From: Paenibacillus tritici
GTDB lineage: Bacteria > Bacillota > Bacilli > Paenibacillales > Paenibacillaceae
Assembly: GCF_013204885.1 (NCBI RefSeq)
Contig: NZ_JABMKX010000003.1
Span: 310,001 to 374,000, forward strand
DNA length: 64,000 nt
Direction: 5' to 3'
Under the pieces are notes generated by a model. It was not told the DNA's origin, did no database searches, and was given only the letters and a program-made list of their open reading frames with translations. Position 1 is the stretch's first letter; each line of letters starts with the position of its first letter. A program made the position numbers and the translations under genes. Of this stretch, positions 54,223-62,263 are shown piece by piece.

Positions 54223-54236
54223 ATAACACGTGTTAT
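54223..54236. promoter_or_regulatory. Palindromic LacI operator at the alpha-mannosidase promoter
   Basis: ATAACACGTGTTAT is a perfect palindrome and the core of the longer palindrome at 55900-55917 before the LacI gene. Confidence 0.8.
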
Positions 54237-54269
54237 TAAACGAGCAAAAGGAAGGTGCTAACTTGCACC

Positions 54270-54600
54270 AGATCTGCACCTGATGCCCACTTCCGGCGGA
54301 TTGAGGTGCACTTCTGCTCCTCATTTCCGCCTGATGCTCGCTTTTGCCGGATTGAGGTGCACTTCTGCTCCTCATTTCCACCTGACGATCACTTTTGCCG
54401 GATTGAGGCGCACTTCTGCTCTTCATTTCCACTCCCAGTCCACTTATTGGCACTTTCAGTGGGACTTATCCCTCTCATTTCCGCTCCCAGCCCGCTTTCG
54501 GCGCTTTCAGTGGGACTTATCCCTCTCATTTCTAGTTCCAGACCGCTTTTGGCGCTTTCAGTGGGATTTATCCCTTTCAGTTCCGCCTTTAGCCTAATTC
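54270..54600. repeat. 51-base degenerate tandem array between alpha-mannosidase and LacI genes
   Basis: TCATTTCC recurs at 54321, 54372, 54423, 54475 and (weaker) 54526, about 51 bases apart. In the left part the unit ends GGATTGAGGTGCACTTCTGC; in the right part it becomes CTTTCAGTGGGACTTATCCC. No gene is supported. The remaining 54601-54717 shows nothing clear. Confidence 0.8.
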
Positions 54601-54717
54601 CAGAGGATCCCCTCCACCTAAGAAGGGGTGGCACCTAGTAGACTATAGTAGCTTCAGTCCATCCAGCGCGGCTCCTGCTGCAATGCTATAGTTGCTGCCA
54701 CCGTGCTGCAAGCGCGT

Positions 54718-55881
54718 TTACGCGCTTTCTCCTGCCCGCAGTACCGCAGGCAACCAAATTTTGTCCAACTGTACTTTCGCGCCGTCCCTGTCCACCCGCA
54801 CTCTCTCGCTGCCCACGCTCATCTGCGTATGCAGGCAGCGCACGGCCTCCTCTCCCATACTGACGTATGGAATTTCTACGCAGCTTAGGGACGGCAGGCT
54901 CAGCCGGTGGCCTTGAATCGTATTATCTGCCGCCATTAGCCGCAGGTCTTCACCAATCCGCAGGCCCAGCTTATGAGCCGCGCGGTACAGGTCGGGAATC
55001 GCACTCGACCAATTGACCAGGAGCGGCGCATAGGGCTGTCGACTATCCCGCACCAGCTCCCGATGACTATCCCGCTCCAGCTCCTGACGACTATTCCGCA
55101 CCAGTCCCTGACGACTATCCCGCGCGAGTCCCTGCCCGCCATCCGGCGCCAGCCTCTGCAGGCACTCTGTCCATCCATCGCCATGTTCCTCCAAGCGAAT
55201 CACAAGCGGCTCGAATCCATGTGCGCTGCACCAGCCCGTGTAGGCCTCGCGCCGGTTCCGCTCCGCCCAGTTATCCTCTTCAAGCTCATGGTATACCTCG
55301 GCGTAGACCGGCCCTAAGTGCTGTGGTGTACCCTCCCGCATTAAATAATTCAAAGCGGTCTCCACACTGCCTGAATAATCAGCGAGTACTGAGTACACCC
55401 CGGGTACCTCGGCATATCCCTCGACGGAGACATAAGGGATTCCGGCGCTATTTATGCGGGATGCCCACTCCTCATCCTGGTAGCTGGTATGATCCAGGGT
55501 CACAATCCCGTCGATCTTTCGACGATGATACAGCTCCAGCAGCTCGGCCCTGCCCTCAGCGTTCCCCTTATGGCGCGGCGAGCAGAGCAGAATATGATAC
55601 CCGCTCTGTTCACACTCCCGCTGCATGCCTTCCAGCAGCCGGGTGAACAATGGATGACGGGTATCTCCATAAGCGGCTAACGTCATGCTTCTTCCAGTCT
55701 TCATGCTGCGCGCTCCGGCGTCCACATGGTAGTTCAGCTCCCGGATGGCTTCCAGCACAGCTTCGCGGGTATCTGCTCCAACCCCTATGCCCGGCGTATT
55801 ATTCAGCACCGCAGAGACTACACTGCGCGACACTCCCGCCCGCTTGGCTACATCAAAGCTGGTTACTCTTTTTTTGCCCAT
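54718..55881 (-). CDS. LacI-family repressor of the alpha-mannosidase gene
   Basis: The 387-residue repressor begins with a LacI helix-turn-helix (TSFDVAKRAGVSRSVVSAVLNNTPGI, about 7-32), followed by a sugar-binding domain (about 65-380). Between about residues 248 and 280 lie four in-frame copies of an 8-residue unit (GLVRNSRQ type), rich in Arg and Asp, probably a surface loop insertion. This makes it longer than the usual 330-345 residues. GAGGTG precedes the ATG. The perfect palindrome at 55900-55917 upstream and its core before the alpha-mannosidase gene argue for control of both. Confidence 0.9.
   Translation of the reverse strand: MGKKRVTSFDVAKRAGVSRSVVSAVLNNTPGIGVGADTREAVLEAIRELNYHVDAGARSMKTGRSMTLAAYGDTRHPLFTRLLEGMQRECEQSGYHILLCSPRHKGNAEGRAELLELYHRRKIDGIVTLDHTSYQDEEWASRINSAGIPYVSVEGYAEVPGVYSVLADYSGSVETALNYLMREGTPQHLGPVYAEVYHELEEDNWAERNRREAYTGWCSAHGFEPLVIRLEEHGDGWTECLQRLAPDGGQGLARDSRQGLVRNSRQELERDSHRELVRDSRQPYAPLLVNWSSAIPDLYRAAHKLGLRIGEDLRLMAADNTIQGHRLSLPSLSCVEIPYVSMGEEAVRCLHTQMSVGSERVRVDRDGAKVQLDKIWLPAVLRAGESA
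55041..55136. repeat. 24-base tandem repeat inside the LacI gene
   Basis: GACTATCCCGC (or close variants) recurs at 55041, 55065, 55089 and 55113, exactly 24 bases apart, encoding four copies of an 8-residue unit. Confidence 0.9.
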
Positions 55882-55899
55882 ATTAGCACCTCGGAGAGA

Positions 55900-55917
55900 T
55901 TATAACACGTGTTATAA
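55900..55917. promoter_or_regulatory. Palindromic operator before the LacI gene
   Basis: TTATAACACGTGTTATAA is an 18-base perfect palindrome with central CG, the usual form of a LacI-family operator. It lies 19 bases upstream of the LacI start. Confidence 0.85.
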
Positions 55918-56022
55918 AAATTTGTATAGCGCTTTCTTCCAGCCAGTCTTATATCCTGCCTTATATCCGTTCTTATATCCCGGTGGAAGAAATTCATCAA
56001 GCTAAGGCATACCCAAAAGAAT

Positions 56023-56064
56023 GCCCCGCAGCCATGAATAATCAATCATTCATGGCTGCGGGGC
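56023..56064 (-). terminator. Terminator of the stalk-domain gene
   Basis: A perfect 17-base inverted repeat (GCCCCGCAGCCATGAAT at 56023-56039 and its complement at 56048-56064) is followed on the minus strand by ATTCTTTT. Confidence 0.75.
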
Positions 56065-56149
56065 ACCCGCGTGCTGTCCGTGGAAGACCTTCCTGAAGCA
56101 CCGGTCCTGCTTCCTTTGTGTGCGCTACTCTCTTCCGCTTGGCAGCTGC

Positions 56150-56665
56150 TTATTTCTGCAGCTCCTGATCCTTTTCCTTCAGCAGGTCAGCGTATTCTTC
56201 CTTATATTGCTCCAGCTTCTGCTTGAGCTCGGCATTGCCTGGACTCGCTTTCAGCAGACTGCTGGTAGTCAGGATATTACTGACAACGGAGTCAATCCTG
56301 GCGTCGATCAGCTCAATTTTGCTTTTGGATACATTCAAGGCAGGATCAGGTGTACTCACCGGCACAGGACCGACCAGGGAGCTCTTCTCGTCGGATAACG
56401 GAGGGGCCGATCCCTTTTTATCATCCAGACTGATCGTTTTGCCCGCTACTGTTACCTGGAATCCGGCCAATTCGCCGATTGCGCGAACAGGCGCATAGCT
56501 TTTGCCGTCAATGACGATGGCCGAATCGGCCAGTTTTTTGCCGTACACCTTCACGATATACTCCGCCTGAATGGCCTTTCCTACAAGCGTTGCAGAAGCG
56601 CCCAGCGCCTGCGCACCCACCATCAGTATCGCTCCGGCAATGAATCCGGCCGCAATCTTTTTCAT
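56150..56665 (-). CDS. Secreted copper-amine-oxidase-like stalk domain protein
   Basis: The 171-residue product has a signal peptide (KKIAAGFIAGAILMVGAQALGASA) and a short stalk domain of the Cu_amine_oxidN1 family (AIVIDGKSYAPVRAIGELAGFQVTVAGKTISL, about 50-82). A linker and a C-terminal coiled coil (about 112-171, ending LKQKLEQYKEEYADLLKEKDQELQK) follow. The domain is abundant in Paenibacillus secreted proteins and has no known catalytic role alone. It probably associates with the cell wall. Confidence 0.82.
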   Translation of the reverse strand: MKKIAAGFIAGAILMVGAQALGASATLVGKAIQAEYIVKVYGKKLADSAIVIDGKSYAPVRAIGELAGFQVTVAGKTISLDDKKGSAPPLSDEKSSLVGPVPVSTPDPALNVSKSKIELIDARIDSVVSNILTTSSLLKASPGNAELKQKLEQYKEEYADLLKEKDQELQK

Positions 56666-56826
56666 AAGAAATTCACTCCCCGTAGAAGACTATAACTATC
56701 ATTCTATCATCTTACAGCCGCTAATGCTGTCATTTGCTAATAAATCAGCTTATACCAGATTTTCCCAGCAGACTGGTGATAGAAAGAGTAAGACGCCTTA
56801 TCCGTCAGATCAGGCAATCTTGAGGA

Positions 56827-56883
56827 TTGACAACTCTCTTGTTCCTCTCTATTATAATTAAATGAGAATGATTATCATATTCA
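56827..56883 (+). promoter_or_regulatory. Promoter with Fur box
   Basis: TTGACA (56827-56832) and TATTAT (56850-56855) are 17 bases apart. Directly downstream, TGAGAATGATTATCATATTC (56863-56882) matches the Fur box consensus of three GATAAT-like hexamers. Iron-replete Fur would block transcription of the siderophore-binding gene. Confidence 0.85.
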
Positions 56884-56918
56884 TTTAAGCCATTAAACAC
56901 CCCAAAGGAGCCTCACCT

Positions 56919-57929
56919 ATGCCAACTATCAAGAAATTGTTTCTTCCGTTAACCCTGCTTCTCTTGGCATTCATTCTGGCCTCCTGCGGCCAGCCGGATA
57001 ACACGACAACCGCTGCTCTAACTGCCACCGCAACAAGTGAAGCAACCGAATCTCCTGCGGCCAACCCGTCTACAGCGGAAGTTGTGGCCACAACGCGGAC
57101 GTATACGGATTACAAACAACGGAAGGTCGAAATTCCCGCCCATCCCCAGAACATCGTGTATGTCGGCAGCAATCCGGGTGATCTGCTTGCGCTTGGGGTC
57201 AAGCCTAAGGGAGCTTCACTTAGTGTCATCGGGACACAGGTTGCTTACCCCGATCTGCTCGAAGGTATTGAAGATATCGGCTATCCTTTCTCACCTGAGA
57301 AGATCCTTGCCTTATCCCCGGACCTGATCATCTTCGACGACTGGGATGAAGCCGGGATTGAAGCATTAAGCCAGATTGCACCAACCGTGGTTGTTGGACT
57401 TGACGGCACCTTCCCGACCGAAGAACGTGTCCGTCAAATCGCTGATTTGTTCGGCCGCACTGCACAAGCGGATACCTGGTTCAATAATTATAACGCGAAG
57501 GTTGCCTCCGTGAAGAAGCAGCTCAACCTGACGGAAGGCGAAACCGCCACCTCTCTGCTGGTGCTTGGCTCCGACCTGTACATCATGGGCAACAAAGGCT
57601 TGAACGAAACGCTGTACGGTCAGCTCGGATTCAAGCCTGGTGAAGGCGTACAGAAGCTGATTGATGCCAATGAACGGTTCGCAACTATCTCCGATGAGGT
57701 ACTGACGCAATATATAGGCACGCATATGTTCATCCTGACGGACACCAGCAGCAAGACGGTTACGAGACAGACAGCGCTTATGGACAGCGGCCTATGGCAA
57801 GCCATTCCTGCCGTCAAGGAAGGCCGTGTGTACACGCTCGACAGCAAGTATAACTTCGACGACCCGATCACGCTTGACCGGCTGCTGGATGAAATCGCGG
57901 ATATTTTTAGCAGCAAGGGCACCCAGTAA
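56919..57929 (+). CDS. Iron-siderophore binding lipoprotein
   Basis: The 336-residue lipoprotein has a signal peptide with lipobox LASC (Cys about 23), a Thr/Ala/Ser/Glu linker (about 25-60) and a FhuD/YfiY-type helical-backbone binding domain (KVEIPAHPQNIVYVGSNPGDLLALGVKP, ILALSPDLIIFDDWDEAGIEALSQIAPTVVV). It captures a ferric siderophore. No permease or ATPase gene is adjacent, so it must share a transporter encoded elsewhere. AAAGGAG precedes the ATG. Confidence 0.92.
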   Translation: MPTIKKLFLPLTLLLLAFILASCGQPDNTTTAALTATATSEATESPAANPSTAEVVATTRTYTDYKQRKVEIPAHPQNIVYVGSNPGDLLALGVKPKGASLSVIGTQVAYPDLLEGIEDIGYPFSPEKILALSPDLIIFDDWDEAGIEALSQIAPTVVVGLDGTFPTEERVRQIADLFGRTAQADTWFNNYNAKVASVKKQLNLTEGETATSLLVLGSDLYIMGNKGLNETLYGQLGFKPGEGVQKLIDANERFATISDEVLTQYIGTHMFILTDTSSKTVTRQTALMDSGLWQAIPAVKEGRVYTLDSKYNFDDPITLDRLLDEIADIFSSKGTQ

Positions 57930-57950
57930 GCTTCTAACCGCGATCTGAGG

Positions 57951-57996
57951 AAAAGGGATGCCCCGGGCCATACGACGGCTGCGGGGGCATCCCTTT
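57951..57996. terminator. Bidirectional terminator
   Basis: AAAGGGATGCCCC pairs with GGGGCATCCCTTT between the convergent siderophore-binding and oxidoreductase genes. Confidence 0.85.
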
Positions 57997-58013
57997 GGTA
58001 TGAGCAAACCAGC

Positions 58014-59039
58014 TTAGCTTGAAAATCTTGCAGCTTCTTCTCTGTCCGGGCCAAGCGCTGACAATATCCGCCCGCACAGCTCCATCGTCTGTACATTATC
58101 CCGTCCGCTGGAGAGCGGTGCTTGCCCCTTCCGGCAGCAATCCATGAAATGCTCCATTTCCCCCACAAAACCGCGAAGGTATAAGTCCCTAAGGCCGCCG
58201 GACATTGCAGATGCCGAAGATGTCAGGATGGTATCCTCTTCAGCCAGCGATTGCCAGGGCAGTGTGCTGCCAGCGTATGATCTGTGGATCGTGAGTCTGT
58301 TCATCTCATCAGCCGCGGCAAAGCCTTCGTCAAACGTAACCAGCACGCTCTCGCTCTCCCTGGACCAGGCACTCATGCCGGAGAAATAGATACTGCCCAC
58401 CACACCGCCGGCACACTTCATGGAGAGGCTCATCGAGATATACTCCCCGCTGCTGCCTGACATGCCTGACACCTGAATAACCTCCCCGAACAAATAACGG
58501 ATCAGATCAACCATATGAATAGCCGCAAGCTTAATGAACTGTTCCTCATCCTTGCAGAAGGGGGTACTGTCCACTGCGAATTTCACCTGAAAAGATCTGG
58601 CGGCACCCAGACTTTCCTGGTCAATCAGCTGCTTCAATTTCATATAGACCGGGGCATACCGCTTCATAAAACCTACCATCAGGACAACCCCGGCTTGCTC
58701 CGCAGCCTCTGCCAGCCCCAGCGCCTCCGCTGCATTCCAGCCCAGCGGTTTGTCTACATAGACATTTTTGCCGGCCCGGAGACAGTCCAGCACAAGGCAA
58801 GGCTGATCCCCGGGCTGGGCCACAACCACAACTCCGTCACAATCTTCATTCTCCAGCATGGCCGTATAATCCTCATAAGGTCTGCCGCTGCTGCCAAAAC
58901 GCTGAAGCGCCGCTGCCGAACGCTCCAGACTGCGGGTTGCAACGGCCTGAATCTCCGCCTTCGCTTCCACCGCCGCAGGATAGATATTCGTGGCGGCATG
59001 GAAGCCTGCCCCGATGAAACAAAGCTTGGTGGTATTCAC
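58014..59039 (-). CDS. Gfo/Idh/MocA-family oxidoreductase
   Basis: The 341-residue enzyme has an N-terminal Rossmann fold (KLCFIGAGFHAATNIYPA), the GKNVYVDKPLGWNAAEA motif with the catalytic Lys, VGFMKRYAPVYMKLKQLI and the IHMVDLIRYLFGEV segment of the substrate domain. It oxidises or reduces a sugar or inositol with NAD(P). The GTG at 59039 is favoured because AGAGGAG lies 11 bases upstream; the ATG at 59063 has no site. A terminator separates it from the GH30 gene, so its link with that operon is uncertain. Confidence 0.85.
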   Translation of the reverse strand: MNTTKLCFIGAGFHAATNIYPAAVEAKAEIQAVATRSLERSAAALQRFGSSGRPYEDYTAMLENEDCDGVVVVAQPGDQPCLVLDCLRAGKNVYVDKPLGWNAAEALGLAEAAEQAGVVLMVGFMKRYAPVYMKLKQLIDQESLGAARSFQVKFAVDSTPFCKDEEQFIKLAAIHMVDLIRYLFGEVIQVSGMSGSSGEYISMSLSMKCAGGVVGSIYFSGMSAWSRESESVLVTFDEGFAAADEMNRLTIHRSYAGSTLPWQSLAEEDTILTSSASAMSGGLRDLYLRGFVGEMEHFMDCCRKGQAPLSSGRDNVQTMELCGRILSALGPDREEAARFSS

Positions 59040-59105
59040 TGGCTGAATCACTCCTCTTGGCATATAACTTCGTATTTGCCTTCATCTTAACGCAGACGGC
59101 CGCCT

Positions 59106-59148
59106 AAAAAAAAGGACAGGCGTCCTATCCCTAGGAGTACCTGTCCTT
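59106..59148 (-). terminator. Terminator of the lpl-GH30 operon
   Basis: AAGGACAGG (59112-59120) pairs with CCTGTCCTT (59140-59148); eight T residues follow on the minus strand. Confidence 0.85.
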
Positions 59149-59200
59149 GTCGTTGTCTCAGTCCTTGTCCTTGTTCCCTTCCTTGCCTCACTATTGTCCC

Positions 59201-60556
59201 CTATACCTGCATCTCACTCAGCTTCAGCGAAACCGCGCTTTTCGGAGCCATGGAGAAGGTCAGCACCTCTTCCCCCTGGAGCTTCACGGCTACAGTCTCT
59301 TCCGCTTCTCCATCGTTGAACAAGACTACCGCAACCGATCCGTCCCTGTTGCGGAAGGCAACGGAGCGCAATTGTTCATGGCTGGCGGTGGTCCCGAGAC
59401 GCAGCGCCCGGGGCCGGATGACTTTGCTGAAATGGGCCAGCGCATAATAGTCCAAGGTATACGTAAGCTCCCTGGTCTGCTGGTTGACCGTCACCACCCC
59501 GCGGCAGGTGCTCTTGCCGAAGCCGGGAACGGCCGGGCCGTTCTGTTCATCCAGCGCCATATTCCAGAGTACGAACGACTTGCTGTGATTCCGCAGGATC
59601 TCTATCCCCGTACGCATCACGTTGGAGAAGGCCTGCTCAAACGGCGGAATCCACTCCCCGCCGGAGCCTTCGGTGAAATGCACCTCTGTATCCGGGTAAG
59701 CCGCCAGCACTTCCGATTGTGCAGCCGGAGCGCCTCCGTACCAGTGCCAGGCTACGCCATCCACTTCAGCTTCTGCCTGCTCAAGAACAGTCAGCGGATA
59801 GTCCGGCCGGTCCCAGTTGTGATCGTAGCAGAAGATCTTCGTGTTCAGCCCGTGCTTCCTGAAGCTTGGCTTCAGCTCTCTCTGGATGAACTCCCGCTGC
59901 TCCTCCGGCAGCATCAGCATACTCGGATAATGATGCGGTTCATAGAGCGGCTCATTCTGCACGGTAACGGCATAGATAGGCAAACCGTGAGCCGCGAAGG
60001 CCTGAATATAACGGACAAAATAATCGGCATACACCCGGTAATTCTCCGGCTTCAGCTGCCCGGCGATCATCGAGCCGCTGGTCTTCATCCAGCCCGGTGC
60101 GCTCCAGGGCGAAGCCATCAGCTTGATCTCCGGATTCAGCTTCAGCGCCTGCTGTAATAACGGAATAATGTCTGCTTCATCATGGGCGATCGAAAAGCGT
60201 TCCAACGAAGGATCGGTCTCCTGTTCCGGCAGATCATTATAGCTATAGACCGATCTGGCATAATCCGACGCCCCCATGGGATTCCGCAGGAAGGACAGGC
60301 CGATGCCCTCCTGCGCATGAAACAGCTTGCTCATGACCTCTGTTCTTTGTGCTTCGTCAAGCACCTGATGGATCAGATAGGCAGCCGAATCGGTGAAGGA
60401 TGCCCCGAAGCCATCCATCTCCTGATAAGTCTGGCCGGCATCAATCTCTACGGTGACCGTAACCGCTTCAGCAGCTGGCTGCGGCAGCTCTGCTGTGGAT
60501 TTTTCCACAAACAGCTCATCTTCTCCGCTGGACTGGTACATGATAATATCCCGCAT
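59201..60556 (-). CDS. GH30 glycoside hydrolase (glucosylceramidase-like)
   Basis: The 451-residue enzyme has a (beta/alpha)8 barrel with the GH30 motifs MDGFGASFTDSAAYLI, ASPWSAPGWMKTSGSM, the acid/base Glu in VTVQNEPLYEPHHYPS and the nucleophile Glu in VHFTEGSGGEW. A small C-terminal beta domain completes the fold. It resembles subfamily GH30_1 to GH30_3 beta-glucosidase or beta-1,6-glucanase types; sequence alone does not decide. No signal peptide is present. It is the last gene of the operon, 28 bases after the binding protein, with GGAGGG upstream. Confidence 0.9.
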   Translation of the reverse strand: MRDIIMYQSSGEDELFVEKSTAELPQPAAEAVTVTVEIDAGQTYQEMDGFGASFTDSAAYLIHQVLDEAQRTEVMSKLFHAQEGIGLSFLRNPMGASDYARSVYSYNDLPEQETDPSLERFSIAHDEADIIPLLQQALKLNPEIKLMASPWSAPGWMKTSGSMIAGQLKPENYRVYADYFVRYIQAFAAHGLPIYAVTVQNEPLYEPHHYPSMLMLPEEQREFIQRELKPSFRKHGLNTKIFCYDHNWDRPDYPLTVLEQAEAEVDGVAWHWYGGAPAAQSEVLAAYPDTEVHFTEGSGGEWIPPFEQAFSNVMRTGIEILRNHSKSFVLWNMALDEQNGPAVPGFGKSTCRGVVTVNQQTRELTYTLDYYALAHFSKVIRPRALRLGTTASHEQLRSVAFRNRDGSVAVVLFNDGEAEETVAVKLQGEEVLTFSMAPKSAVSLKLSEMQV

Positions 60557-60583
60557 GTTCTTTCCCTCCCTCCTGCGCCTCGC

Positions 60584-62224
60584 TTATTGAATGCCCAGCT
60601 TCTCCTTGTTGGCCTTCATCTTGCCGCTGCGGACCTCCACGATCTTATCCCAGCCGTTCTTATCCAGGAAGGCTTTATACTCAGCCAAGGTATTTTCAAA
60701 GGACGCGTCGTCCTTCGCACGGATCATGCTTACCATGGAGGTATTCCAGTTGGTATTGATCGCGCTCAGGCCGCGGGCTTCTGCCGTCCCCTGATCAGGA
60801 TTGATATTCTCCAGGATGAAATGCGGCTTCAGCTTGCCTTTGCCCCATTCCTGCATTTGCTTGATCGATTCAGGGAAGGCATCCTTGCTCAGCGCTTTGT
60901 GGCGGTCATGTCCGAAGAACATGAATTCACCCATCCGGTAATCCTTCTTGAACTTATCCGCATTGTTAAGCTGCAGATCCTTCACTTCCGGCAGCAGTTC
61001 AACCGTTCCGTCAGCATTGGTCTTGTAGGTCACGCCTTCAACCCCGTAGTTCATCAGCTTCTGTCCCTCTTCGCTCAGCAGATACGTGAAGATTTGGATC
61101 GCCTTGGCCGGGTCCTTGCAGTCTTTGGTGATGTAGCTGATCATCCAGCCCGTAATACCGGATTGATTAAGGGTAGGCTGATGTCCTGCTGTGCTCTGCG
61201 GGCCGTCGATGGCGATATACTCTTTTCCCGGATTGGCACTCATGAAAATCTGCAGGTTCCCGCCCTGCTGGGGCGTACCATCGAGCAGCATTGTGGCGTA
61301 TTTACCGGATTTCACCTTTTCCTCAAACCCTGTGCCGTCATCTGCGAAGCTGTCATCACTGATCGCCCCGTCTCTGTAAGCAGCATTCAGCGTCCGCAGC
61401 CAGGCCAGATAATCCTCATCCAGATTGCGGTTGTAGAACTTGCCGTCTTCAGTCTCCAGCGGAACCCCGATGAAGTCCTGCAGTACATCCCCCAGCGAGC
61501 CGGTACCCTCCCCAATCGCATTGAAGCCGAAGGGAATCATGTCCGGGAACTTGGCCTTGATCTCGCTCAGCACCTGCTTGAATTCTTCCGGGGTCCCGAA
61601 GGACGGGCTGCCCAGCGCCTCATAGACATCCTTGCGGATCACAAAAGCCGTCTTAGCCGGAATGTTACCGCTGTCATAATCGGCCTGTGTATTGGAATAG
61701 TTAGGATAGCCATAGGTTTTGCCGTCCTTCAGCTGGAACCAGTTCAGGGTGTCGGCAGCAGCCACCTTGTTGAAATACGGATCATATTTCTCAGCCAGCT
61801 CGTTCAGCGGTAGCGCCCAGGTAGCGGCTTTTTGCACAACCGGAGAATTCGAGTCAAAGATCGTCAGCAGATCCGGCATATCGCCGCCTGCGAAGAAGGT
61901 GTTCAGCTTGGTATCGTCCCCGGTAATGAACTTGATATTGATGTTCAGATCCTCTTTGATCTTCTTGGTTACAACATCCTTGCCGAAGTCCGTATTCCAC
62001 CAGTCCGCGTTGACATACCAGGTTAATTCTGTAGTCTCACTCTTCTTATCCAGCTTCCAGGCCGGGGTCTCCGGGTCTGCCGTGTAGCGGTCTTCAATCG
62101 ACACCTCGCTGGCTTTCTTGGAGCCGCCGTTTGAACTGCAGCCTGCCACAACCAGCATAGCCGAGAGCAGGAGCAGCGCGAGCTTCAGACTCTTTTGACC
62201 CGGGAATTTCTTCATCTTAATCAT
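60584..62224 (-). CDS. LplA-type sugar-binding lipoprotein
   Basis: The 546-residue lipoprotein has a basic signal peptide with lipobox VVAGC (Cys about 29), a charged linker and a binding domain of the large LplA group (TWYVNADWWNTDFGKDVVTKKIKEDLNINIKFITGDDTKLNTFFAGGDMPDLL). These proteins usually bind complex oligosaccharides. AGGT lies 7 bases before the ATG at 62224. The GH30 gene downstream suggests a beta-glucan or related oligosaccharide. Confidence 0.92.
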   Translation of the reverse strand: MIKMKKFPGQKSLKLALLLLSAMLVVAGCSSNGGSKKASEVSIEDRYTADPETPAWKLDKKSETTELTWYVNADWWNTDFGKDVVTKKIKEDLNINIKFITGDDTKLNTFFAGGDMPDLLTIFDSNSPVVQKAATWALPLNELAEKYDPYFNKVAAADTLNWFQLKDGKTYGYPNYSNTQADYDSGNIPAKTAFVIRKDVYEALGSPSFGTPEEFKQVLSEIKAKFPDMIPFGFNAIGEGTGSLGDVLQDFIGVPLETEDGKFYNRNLDEDYLAWLRTLNAAYRDGAISDDSFADDGTGFEEKVKSGKYATMLLDGTPQQGGNLQIFMSANPGKEYIAIDGPQSTAGHQPTLNQSGITGWMISYITKDCKDPAKAIQIFTYLLSEEGQKLMNYGVEGVTYKTNADGTVELLPEVKDLQLNNADKFKKDYRMGEFMFFGHDRHKALSKDAFPESIKQMQEWGKGKLKPHFILENINPDQGTAEARGLSAINTNWNTSMVSMIRAKDDASFENTLAEYKAFLDKNGWDKIVEVRSGKMKANKEKLGIQ

Positions 62225-62263
62225 TAATATACCTCCCTGAAATATGATATTGAAATCATTGCC

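Noticed and set aside
54133..54634. Open frames across the 51-base array (both strands)
   Set aside because: They are kept open only because the repeat period is a multiple of three; there is no start signal.
60182..61813. 543-codon antisense frame opposite the LplA-type gene
   Set aside because: It has no ribosome binding site or recognisable domain and lies opposite a clear lipoprotein gene.
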